From: a bacterium
GTDB taxonomy: Bacteria; Patescibacteriota; Microgenomatia; Levybacterales; UBA12049
Length of the DNA stretch: 5,738 nucleotides
Assembly: GCA_021784535.1 (NCBI GenBank)
Contig: JAJYHW010000090.1
Coordinates: forward strand, 1-5,738
Direction of reading: 5' to 3'
The notes beneath the pieces are model-generated. The model searched no databases, was not told where the DNA came from, and saw nothing but the letters and a program-made list of their open reading frames with translations. Within the stretch, counting starts at the first letter, position 1. Every line of letters starts with the position of its first letter. Positions 1-4,691 of the stretch are shown in pieces. Made by a program: the position numbers and the translations under genes.

Positions 1-88
1 TCTCTTGAACATACGTTACGATTTTCTTCGACTACTACCAAATTTTTAAAGTTGCTTAGATGAATAAAATTTGTGGCTAGAAAAATTT

Positions 89-111
89 AAAAAGCGCCCG
101 TTTTGAAACGG
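89..111 (-). terminator. Probable intrinsic terminator of tRNA-Arg
   Basis: Read on the minus strand, a perfect 6-bp stem (CCGTTT pairing with AAACGG, 98-111) is followed by GCGC and then five T residues, with more T about 3 nt further on. It lies 24 bases past the 3' end of tRNA-Arg, where a terminator is expected. The stem is short, the loop is only 2 nt unless the top pairs open, and 4 nt separate the stem from the T run, so it may be weak. No terminator of another gene fits here better. Confidence 0.45.
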
Positions 112-134
112 TATCGAATGGATATATTACTCAG

Positions 135-207
135 TACTCCCGGAGGGACTCGAACCCCCAACCAATTCGTTAGAACCGAACTGCTCTATCCATTGAGCTA
201 CGGGAGC
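135..207 (-). tRNA. tRNA-Arg(TCT)
   Basis: A complete 73-nt cloverleaf is read on the minus strand. It has acceptor GCTCCCG with CGGGAGT, D-stem GCTC/GAGC with GG in the loop, a 5-bp anticodon stem, loop GTTCTAA giving anticodon TCT (reads AGA, and AGG by wobble), and T-arm GGGGG/CCCTC with loop TTCGAGT. The discriminator is A. CCA is not encoded (the genome continues CTG), so a CCA-adding enzyme is needed. Two oddities are the first acceptor pair, G1:U72, and a G at position 32, where a pyrimidine is usual. A weak -10-like TATACC sits at 222-227 on the minus strand with no clear -35 partner. Confidence 0.96.
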
Positions 208-253
208 ATTCAGAAGATGTAGGTATAAGATCTAGGATTTAAGTTAAAATTTT

Positions 254-284
254 TCTTACATCTTACATCTGAATTCTTACATCT
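254..284. repeat. 7-bp tandem repeat, unit TCTTACA
   Basis: The units are TCTTACA, TCTTACA, TCTGAAT (degenerate) and TCTTACA, followed by a partial TCT, all in exact 7-bp phase. The core TACATCT therefore occurs at 257-263, 264-270 and 278-284. The opposite orientation AGATGTA occurs at 215-221, beside tRNA-Arg, and at 371-377, between the -10 box and the ATG of the AI-2E gene. The repeat lies in the spacer between two divergent units. It could be a set of regulator sites or simple microsatellite expansion; no function is known. Confidence 0.7.
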
Positions 285-339
285 AGTTCGTATTGTATCA
301 ACTACACTTGTAAGTTGCAATTTCTACCTCCTAGCTTCA

Positions 340-368
340 TTGACAAGCACACTCTTTTCCCATATAGT
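340..368 (+). promoter_or_regulatory. Sigma-70-type promoter of the AI-2E family gene
   Basis: A perfect -35 TTGACA (340-345), a 17-bp spacer and -10 TATAGT (363-368, five of six consensus bases) form the strongest promoter match in the window. Transcription should begin near 375, only about five bases before the ATG at 380. The mRNA would have almost no 5' leader and no room for a Shine-Dalgarno sequence. Confidence 0.8.
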
Positions 369-379
369 TAAGATGTAAT

Positions 380-1369
380 ATGTTACAACGATTTTATGAA
401 TACTTATTAAAAAACCAGGTTATTTTTGCGCTTTGCATAATCCTTTTCGGCTGGTTTATTTTTCAAATTCGGGATATCATTTTATCACTTTTCCTATCTT
501 ATATCATCATGGCGGCAGTATTGCCGATTGTAACCTATCTTCGAAAAAAGCATGTCCCAAAGCTTATCGCCGTACTGGTTCCTTATTTTACCATCACTAT
601 CATGCTGTTTGCGCTTATTATTCCACTTGTGCCCTTCGTTATCCAGCAGTTGGGACTGCTCATTACCGGCTTTCCGAAATACTTACATGAATCTGCAGAT
701 GTATTTCATCTTAGTATAAATATAAACCAGCTCCAGGGATACCTTAATAATCAATTTTCTGCATTGAGCTCAAACGCACTGGAAGTTACCACAACAGTAT
801 TTGGTGGTATATTTTCAGTGATTACTGTTTTTATCGTGAGTCTCTATCTACTCTTATATAATGATTCATTTAAAAAGAATTTTGCACGTCTGTTCCACAG
901 AAATCAGCATGAGAAAGTACTCGCAACGCTCAGTCTTGTAAATGATAAATTAGGAGCATGGCTGCAAGGACAAATAATGCTTAGCTTCACGATCGGACTA
1001 CTCACGTGGACTGCATTAATGCTTCTGGGTATTCCTTTCGCCTTGCCTCTTGCACTACTTGCGGGCATACTGGAAATTGTTCCGACCCTTGGACCGACTC
1101 TGTCTGCAATACCGGCAGTAATAGTCGCTCTTACTATTTCGCCCACAATGGCACTGGTTATCGTGGCCACGTACGCACTTATTCAGATGCTGGAAAATCA
1201 ACTTATTGTCCCCAAAATTATGGAACGCGCAGTAGGCCTTAATCCGGTTATTGTGATTATCGGCGTCACCATAGGTGCAAATCTTATGGGAATAGTGGGA
1301 GCACTTCTCTCTATTCCATTTATTTCATTTATTATTGTTATTTATAAAAGTATCGAAGCACAAAAATAA
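380..1369 (+). CDS. AI-2E family transporter / PerM-like permease
   Basis: This 329-aa integral membrane protein belongs to the AI-2E transporter family (TqsA/YdiK/PerM-like). Members are usually about 330-370 aa, so this one appears complete. Hydrophobic segments lie at roughly 14-53 (two helices), 62-87, 135-160, 200-250 (two or three), 256-270 and 288-325. Between residues 95 and 135 is the more polar region typical of the family. Family-like motifs are LEIVPTLGP (231-239), the LENQLIVPKIM stretch (271-281) and GLNP (286-289). Some members export the AI-2 signal or act in sodium/proton antiport; the substrate here cannot be told. No LuxS-type gene is nearby. The ATG at 380 is preceded by a near-consensus promoter but no Shine-Dalgarno, so translation is probably leaderless. 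The gene converges on the methyltransferase, with 22 bp between the stop codons. Confidence 0.92.
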   Translation: MLQRFYEYLLKNQVIFALCIILFGWFIFQIRDIILSLFLSYIIMAAVLPIVTYLRKKHVPKLIAVLVPYFTITIMLFALIIPLVPFVIQQLGLLITGFPKYLHESADVFHLSININQLQGYLNNQFSALSSNALEVTTTVFGGIFSVITVFIVSLYLLLYNDSFKKNFARLFHRNQHEKVLATLSLVNDKLGAWLQGQIMLSFTIGLLTWTALMLLGIPFALPLALLAGILEIVPTLGPTLSAIPAVIVALTISPTMALVIVATYALIQMLENQLIVPKIMERAVGLNPVIVIIGVTIGANLMGIVGALLSIPFISFIIVIYKSIEAQK

Positions 1370-1403
1370 AAGATTTGGGACAATGAAAAAATTATTTTTG
1401 TGC
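1358..1403. terminator. Inverted repeat spanning both stop codons; candidate bidirectional terminator
   Basis: GCACAAAAATAA (1358-1369) and TTATTTTTGTGC (1392-1403) are perfect 12-bp inverted copies separated by 22 bp. Each arm contains the last three codons and the TAA of one of the two convergent genes, so both proteins end in Ala-Gln-Lys. In either direction the distal arm contains TTATTTTT, so it could end transcription both ways. The stem is AT-rich and its T tract is inside the stem rather than after it, so it is not a textbook terminator. Confidence 0.5.
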
Positions 1404-1979
1404 GGTAATCATTATCCAAGGAAGGGGAGTCTTTGCGTCTTTAACGGTATAATGCTTTGCGATCAATTTTTCAAAAGATGTGGGTGTCCAATGTTGAATA
1501 TGTTCAGGATGAGCGCCCAGCTTCAAAATATTTTTTCCCCGTAAAATTCTCTGAATAGTAAAAAGAGGCTCATTGGGCACTGAGACAATAAGATATTTTC
1601 TTGTAACTCTTTTCAGCTCTATCAAAGCTTTTTCCGGATATTCCAGATGCTCAAGAACTTCTGTGCAGATAATAAGATCAAATGAATTGGCTTTGTAAGG
1701 CAATTTATAAATATCGCCTTTTATTATTTTCACCTTTGGATGAATTTTTTTTGCCAACTTTAAAGCTTCATCCATATATTCTATGCCTTCGAGTTTTTTT
1801 GCGATATGCTTTTGACGGAACATTTCAAGAGTAAAACCTTCTCCTGCTCCCACATCAAGGATAGATTCGGGTTTCAAATGCTTTACATGTTCCAGAAGGA
1901 GTTGTTTAAAATTATTCAAGAAAAATTTACTGATTGGATTTTGCGTTGTATGTTTATCGAGATTGGTAGTGTGAGTCAT
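1392..1979 (-). CDS. Class I SAM-dependent methyltransferase (Methyltransf_11-like)
   Basis: This 195-aa protein has the Rossmann methyltransferase pattern. SAM-binding motif I is LDVGAGEG (41-48). The acidic residue after strand 2 is in GIEYMDEAL (65-73). GDIYKLPY (88-95) provides the adenine-side Asp. FDLIICTEVLEHL (100-112) is the post-II/motif IV region of the Methyltransf_11/UbiE-like group, and VSVPNEPLF (132-140) follows. The HPEHIQHWT segment (157-165) is common in small bacterial SAM methyltransferases of unknown substrate; the substrate here is unknown. The ATG at 1979 is chosen because a longer open frame (to 2096) runs through tRNA-Gly, and its extra 39 residues are translated tRNA. 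An extended -10 box ends 7 nt before this ATG and no Shine-Dalgarno is present. Confidence 0.9.
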   Translation of the reverse strand: MTHTTNLDKHTTQNPISKFFLNNFKQLLLEHVKHLKPESILDVGAGEGFTLEMFRQKHIAKKLEGIEYMDEALKLAKKIHPKVKIIKGDIYKLPYKANSFDLIICTEVLEHLEYPEKALIELKRVTRKYLIVSVPNEPLFTIQRILRGKNILKLGAHPEHIQHWTPTSFEKLIAKHYTVKDAKTPLPWIMITAQK

Positions 1980-1986
1980 AATAGCT

Positions 1987-1995
1987 TTTATAACA
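1987..1995 (-). promoter_or_regulatory. Extended -10 promoter of the methyltransferase
   Basis: On the minus strand the sequence reads TGTTATAAA, an extended -10 (TGn plus TATAAA) sitting between tRNA-Gly and the start codon. The predicted transcription start is at about 1980, one base before the ATG, so the message would be leaderless. The -35 region falls inside tRNA-Gly and matches poorly, as is usual for extended -10 promoters. Read-through from the tRNA-Gly promoter followed by tRNA 3' processing is an alternative source of this mRNA. Confidence 0.55.
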
Positions 1996-2000
1996 TTCGG

Positions 2001-2071
2001 AGCGGGTGAAGGGAATCGGACCCTCGTATACAGATTGGAAATCTGTTGTTCTACCATTGAACTACACCCGC
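2001..2071 (-). tRNA. tRNA-Gly(TCC)
   Basis: The 71-nt cloverleaf is read on the minus strand. It has acceptor GCGGGTG/CACCCGC, D-stem GTTC/GAAC with GG in the loop, anticodon stem ACAGA/TCTGT, loop TTTCCAA with anticodon TCC (reads GGA/GGG), T-stem GAGGG/CCCTT and discriminator T, as usual for tRNA-Gly. CCA is not encoded (CCG follows). The T-loop reads TCCGATT, putting C at position 55 where nearly all tRNAs have U (pseudouridine). It has its own promoter directly upstream and is only 21 nt from the methyltransferase start. Confidence 0.95.
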
Positions 2072-2080
2072 ATATTCTTA

Positions 2081-2109
2081 AGTATATCAAAAACATTCAA
2101 GCACCTCAA
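2081..2109 (-). promoter_or_regulatory. Promoter of tRNA-Gly
   Basis: On the minus strand, TTGAGG (2109-2104) lies 17 bp from TATACT (2086-2081). These match the consensus hexamers at four and five of six positions. Transcription should begin near 2074, leaving a leader of about 3 nt before the mature 5' end of tRNA-Gly, a normal arrangement for a single tRNA. Confidence 0.65.
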
Positions 2110-2120
2110 GCAGATATACA

Positions 2121-2149
2121 TTTACTACCCAACAGCGGCCTTGTATAAT
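2121..2149 (+). promoter_or_regulatory. Probable promoter of tRNA-Leu
   Basis: TTTACT (2121-2126), a 17-bp spacer and a perfect TATAAT (2144-2149) predict a start near 2156, about 25 nt before tRNA-Leu. Two further -10-like boxes, TACAAT (2164-2169, with TTGTAT 17 bp upstream) and TATACT (2169-2174), are closer to the tRNA and could replace or add to it. The region diverges from the tRNA-Gly promoter, with the two -35 boxes 11 bp apart. Confidence 0.55.
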
Positions 2150-2180
2150 TTCTTCATTTTAAGTACAATATACTATACAT

Positions 2181-2266
2181 GCCGCGGTGGTGGAATGGCA
2201 GACACAGGGGCCTTAAGAGCCCCCGTCCGCAAGGGCGTGAGAGTTCGACTCTCTCCCGCGGCACCA
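2181..2266 (+). tRNA. tRNA-Leu(TAA), CCA encoded
   Basis: This class II tRNA has acceptor GCCGCGG/CCGCGGC, a 3-bp D-stem GTG/CAC, anticodon stem GGGGC/GCCCC with loop CTTAAGA (anticodon TAA, reading TTA and TTG), a long variable arm CGTCC/GGGCG capped by a GCAA tetraloop, T-stem GAGAG/CTCTC with loop TTCGACT, and discriminator A. The terminal CCA (2264-2266) is encoded, unlike in the other three tRNAs here. Its 3' end is 25 bp from the stop codon of the convergent permease. I see no clear hairpin terminator in that gap. Confidence 0.97.
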
Positions 2267-2291
2267 AATGCGTCGCTCGATTGCTCAAGTT

Positions 2292-4040
2292 TTAAAAAAT
2301 AATTCTCACGCTTCCTAAATTTTCGTAATCAAAAGGATGAGTTTTATGAATTGATCCAATAAGAATTCTGTTCTTTCTCACTCGTAATTCTTTTGATACT
2401 TTATTGACAACGTCTGGACCAAATGGCTCATCACGATACACCAAATGGAGATTAAAATGATCAAAAACACCTGCCTTTTGAAGGTGAGGAAGTGTTTCCT
2501 TAAAGTTTTTAAAACTTTCTTGATAATATTTTTTGTCATTATTGTTACAATGAACAATATAAATATCTCGCCCAATTTCATTACGGTTGATATATTCTAA
2601 AACATCATACAATCTATCAATATGATGAATAAAAACAATATACTTCCCTGCAATAATATCGTCAAAATGTTTTTGCAGCCATGTATGAATAAAACTTGCT
2701 TTTCTTGAAATATGAAGAAGTGAAATATAAATGTCATCAAGTTTGAGAGAAAAGAAAACGATCCCTAAAGTTGGTATAAAATAATAAAGGAAATAGTCAA
2801 AATTTGTAGGATCCAAACGGATATTGCCAATCACTCCGCTAGCAGTCGCTATAAAAGCCAATAAAACAAAAATAAATGGCGCATGATATGTCCTTTTCAA
2901 GGTCGGCCTCGTTTCACGCATTAATAAATTCCCAAAAGCGAAAAGACTCATAACGCTTAAGAAAGCAATTGTGTAAACACCTGCAAGCGAAAGAAGATTG
3001 CCTTTAGTAATAAGAAGAATTGATGAACATAATAAAAAGAATGCTATGACAATATAAGGGGCTGTCCCTTTCTTGTTAAGTTTTCCAAGGGCATTTGGGA
3101 AACATCCATCTGTTGTCATGCGAAAAATAAGACCAGAAACACCGACATACCCTGTCAACACGGCTCCTGCTAATACCAAAAATGCATCGATAACAACAAT
3201 ATATTCAAAAATTGTTCCACCCATAATTTTCCCTGCATCGGAAAGAAGAAAATCAGCAGCATGAACAATTGCAGGATATGGCATTACATTAAGTACAACA
3301 AGTGCAACAAGCGGATTAAAAATTGCAACCCCGATAAGCATATTACGAAGGGTTTTTCTAAATACTCCTTGGTCTTGTTCTTCAACGAAATTAGCCGACG
3401 ATTCAAATCCTGATACACCTAAAAGTGATGCGGAAAAACCAAAAAATAAGGCTGTCAATAACCCTCCGCTTTTAAGTGCGACTCCTTTTGTTGCTGCAAG
3501 ATTTGAGATGAGATATGAGTGCCCTCCGTGCAATACATAAAGCAGTCCAAAAATAAGAAATACTGTCAGTACCAAAATATGTGCAGCAAAAATACCAAAA
3601 GCAACTCGCGCACTATCCTTAATACCTGAAATTACCAATATTGCAAATAACAGCATTAATACGATTGTTACAGGGATAACCGGCAAAGGAATAACAGAAT
3701 TTGAATATTCAATCGCAGTATTTGCTGAGAGAACAGCTGTTGCAATATAAGAAAGTATTGTCATTGTTCCTGCAAATGCTGCTATTGTTTTTGAGGATGC
3801 GTTTAATAAGCAATTATATGCACCTCCATTTACCGGAAGAGCTTCTACGACTTCCGTATAGACGCTTTTGTAGAAAAACAATACAAGAACGATAACCGCA
3901 AGAATAAAAGGAGCATAGATACCAACATAAAGAATAGAAATTCCAGAAACATAGAATGTGGAACTTAATATATCGTTCCCGCAAATTGCAGTAGCAAAGA
4001 ATTGATTAAGTTTTTTGATAGATTTATTAGTCGCTGCCAT
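2292..4040 (-). CDS. APC superfamily amino acid permease with C-terminal cytoplasmic domain
   Basis: This 582-aa protein has about twelve hydrophobic segments (near 24-40, 41-58, 82-107, 118-139, 146-170, 192-211, 234-251, 277-305, 328-345, 350-371, 386-405 and 413-432) in APC order. Family signs are the unwound-helix region LSSTFYVSG (25-33), the PVNGGAY loop (69-75) and GFESSANFVEE (211-221) around helix 6. It is expected to import amino acids or related amines across the cytoplasmic membrane; specificity is unknown. Residues about 440-582 form a soluble alpha/beta tail ending in ILIGSIH ... DYENLGSVRIIF. This recalls the nucleotide-binding or universal-stress-like tails of some APC permeases and may be regulatory. 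Typical APC carriers are about 450-500 aa. The ATG at 4040 starts a plausible short cytoplasmic N-terminus. No Shine-Dalgarno precedes it. A weak -10 (TATTAC, 4048-4053) sits 7 nt upstream, and a stronger promoter lies about 180 bp upstream. Confidence 0.9.
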   Translation of the reverse strand: MAATNKSIKKLNQFFATAICGNDILSSTFYVSGISILYVGIYAPFILAVIVLVLFFYKSVYTEVVEALPVNGGAYNCLLNASSKTIAAFAGTMTILSYIATAVLSANTAIEYSNSVIPLPVIPVTIVLMLLFAILVISGIKDSARVAFGIFAAHILVLTVFLIFGLLYVLHGGHSYLISNLAATKGVALKSGGLLTALFFGFSASLLGVSGFESSANFVEEQDQGVFRKTLRNMLIGVAIFNPLVALVVLNVMPYPAIVHAADFLLSDAGKIMGGTIFEYIVVIDAFLVLAGAVLTGYVGVSGLIFRMTTDGCFPNALGKLNKKGTAPYIVIAFFLLCSSILLITKGNLLSLAGVYTIAFLSVMSLFAFGNLLMRETRPTLKRTYHAPFIFVLLAFIATASGVIGNIRLDPTNFDYFLYYFIPTLGIVFFSLKLDDIYISLLHISRKASFIHTWLQKHFDDIIAGKYIVFIHHIDRLYDVLEYINRNEIGRDIYIVHCNNNDKKYYQESFKNFKETLPHLQKAGVFDHFNLHLVYRDEPFGPDVVNKVSKELRVRKNRILIGSIHKTHPFDYENLGSVRIIF

Positions 4041-4061
4041 AAATACAGTAATAAAAACAAC

Positions 4062-4098
4062 AAACCCACTAGTGTAATCTATAACTACTAACGGGTTT
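4062..4098. repeat. Inverted repeat just upstream of the permease
   Basis: AAACCCACTAGT (4062-4073) pairs with ACTAACGGGTTT (4087-4098) through 10 of 12 positions, with a 13-nt loop. It begins 21 bp upstream of the permease ATG. On the minus strand it is followed by GTTGTTTTTATT, so it could act as a leader terminator or attenuator if transcription starts at the upstream promoter. It could equally be an operator for a start-proximal promoter. Confidence 0.45.
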
Positions 4099-4109
4099 AA
4101 TTACTATTT

Positions 4110-4142
4110 TTTCAAAAAATCTTGTTGGAAAATTTTTTGAAA
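4110..4142. repeat. Perfect 11-bp AT-rich inverted repeat
   Basis: TTTCAAAAAAT (4110-4120) and ATTTTTTGAAA (4132-4142) are perfect inverted copies around an 11-nt loop. The arm TTTTGAAA (4135-4142) can instead pair with TTTCAAAA at 4165-4172, so this repeat competes with neighbouring structures in a permease leader RNA. The AT-rich arms are thermally weak and could also be a protein-binding site or chance in AT-rich DNA. Confidence 0.4.
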
Positions 4143-4208
4143 TGTCAAATTATCTTATGTGATTTTTCAAAAGACATTCTTAGTAGCTCATCTATGTAAG
4201 TAATGTCT
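4141..4208 (-). promoter_or_regulatory. Candidate permease 5' leader with mutually exclusive hairpins
   Basis: Arms 4172-4182 (AGACATT, CTTA) and 4197-4208 (TAAG, bulged T, AATGTCT) form an 11-bp stem with one bulge and a 14-nt loop. The central arm GACATT (4173-4178) can instead pair with AATGTC at 4141-4146. With transcription from the promoter at 4219-4246, the first stem would form at the very 5' end of the permease mRNA and the second pairing would disrupt it. This is the layout of an on/off leader switch. No known riboswitch class is recognised. Confidence 0.35.
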
Positions 4209-4218
4209 ATATTTTTTT

Positions 4219-4246
4219 ATTTTACAACCAAAAAATATGTTGTCAA
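4219..4246 (-). promoter_or_regulatory. Upstream promoter of the permease (minus strand)
   Basis: A perfect -35 TTGACA (4246-4241), a 16-bp spacer and -10 TAAAAT (4224-4219, five of six) predict transcription from about 4212 towards the permease, giving a leader of about 170 nt. An 18-bp near-perfect palindrome covers the -35 box, which suggests repressor control. The only downstream gene on this strand is the permease. Confidence 0.55.
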
Positions 4247-4255
4247 GTGGCAACA
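4238..4255. promoter_or_regulatory. Operator-like palindrome over the permease -35 box
   Basis: TGTTGTCAAGTGGCAACA is an inverted repeat with seven of eight arm positions exact (TGTTG/CAACA at the outside, one T opposite G) and a 2-bp centre. It overlaps the whole TTGACA of the minus-strand promoter, a common position for a repressor operator. The binding protein is not identifiable here. Confidence 0.45.
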
Positions 4256-4277
4256 AAAGAATCCTGAAGATACGGGG

Positions 4278-4320
4278 TTGGTGTCATCTTTTTTGCAAGT
4301 ATAATATCTGCTGTATACAG
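4278..4320 (+). promoter_or_regulatory. Orphan plus-strand promoter with palindrome at +1
   Basis: A perfect TATAAT (4300-4305) with TTGGTG 16 bp upstream (4278-4283) predicts a start near 4312. The perfect 10-bp palindrome CTGTATACAG (4311-4320) covers that position, as an operator might. No convincing reading frame follows; the next stable product on this strand is tRNA-Pro at 4478. It may add a second tRNA-Pro promoter, drive a small RNA, or be chance in AT-rich DNA. Confidence 0.3.
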
Positions 4321-4391
4321 TTGTTGTATGCATTGAGTCAAAATCTATTCTCTATTGAGCTAAACACTCCCTTCTTAATATATAAAAAGTT

Positions 4392-4400
4392 TGATATAAT
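4392..4400 (+). promoter_or_regulatory. Extended -10 promoter of tRNA-Pro
   Basis: TGATATAAT is a perfect extended -10 (TGn plus TATAAT). The -35 region matches poorly (TTCTTA, 17 bp upstream), as extended -10 promoters allow. Transcription would start near 4407 and run 71 nt to tRNA-Pro, a rather long tRNA leader. No better -10 box is seen closer to the tRNA. Confidence 0.5.
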
Positions 4401-4477
4401 TACTATGCTTGAAATGCATTCATAATTTGTTCAATTCAGCCTGATTGATCTCCAAACGAAAATGCATGAAGGGCATC

Positions 4478-4551
4478 CGGGGACTAGCTCAGTTGGCTAG
4501 AGCGCGCGGTTTGGGACCGTGAGGTCGGAGGTTCGAGTCCTCTGTCCCCGA
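4478..4551 (+). tRNA. tRNA-Pro(TGG)
   Basis: The 74-nt cloverleaf has acceptor CGGGGAC/GTCCCCG with the C1:G72 pair typical of bacterial tRNA-Pro, D-stem GCTC/GAGC with GG in the loop, anticodon stem CGCGG/CCGTG, loop TTTGGGA with anticodon TGG (reads CCN), T-arm GGAGG/CCTCT with loop TTCGAGT, and discriminator A. CCA is not encoded (CAC follows). The 140 bp to phzF contain a small hairpin (CTTCAA/TTGAAG, 4577-4591) and a T6 run (4618-4623), but these are too far apart to form a clear terminator. Confidence 0.96.
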
Positions 4552-4656
4552 CACAGCCTCAAAGAACATAATTTTACTTCAATTCTTGAAGCTAAATAAG
4601 GTTCAAATTCTCTGTAGTTTTTTAACATTATTTGAAATATTAATTCTAAAGAATCT

Positions 4657-4686
4657 TTGTGACTCATTTTTTATTCATGCTATACT
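4657..4686 (+). promoter_or_regulatory. Promoter of the PhzF-family gene
   Basis: TTGTGA (4657-4662) and an extended -10, TGCTATACT (4678-4686), are separated by 18 bp between hexamers. The predicted transcription start falls at about 4692-4693, on or next to the GTG start codon, so the message should be leaderless. Confidence 0.6.
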
Positions 4687-4691
4687 AAGTT

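Noticed and set aside
1..63. Possible C-terminal end of an upstream gene (frame 1 closes at TGA 61-63; frame 2 at TAA 47-49)
   Set aside because: Both frames are about 15-20 codons with no recognisable motif; open frames of this length occur by chance at a window edge.
254..284. CRISPR array
   Set aside because: The repeat unit is 7 bp with no spacers; it is a simple tandem repeat.
1980..2096. N-terminal extension of the methyltransferase in the same open frame
   Set aside because: Residues such as CSSMVEQQ and TRVRFPSPAP are tRNA-Gly read as protein; the fold and promoter support a start at 1979.
2006..2302. Plus-strand open frame of 98 codons
   Set aside because: It runs through antisense tRNA-Gly and sense tRNA-Leu (GGGMADTGALR is translated tRNA-Leu) and has no domain-like sequence.
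4311..4320. LexA (SOS) box at CTGTATACAG
   Set aside because: The proteobacterial LexA site needs CTG and CAG about 10 bases apart (16 bp in total); here the whole palindrome is 10 bp.
4237..4425. Plus-strand open frame of 62 codons in the intergenic region
   Set aside because: Its start lies inside the palindrome over the permease promoter. It has no ribosome site or promoter of its own, and its composition is that of translated AT-rich DNA.
4577..4623. Intrinsic terminator of tRNA-Pro
   Set aside because: The 6-bp hairpin (4577-4591) and the T6 run (4618-4623) are 26 bp apart, too far to work as one terminator.
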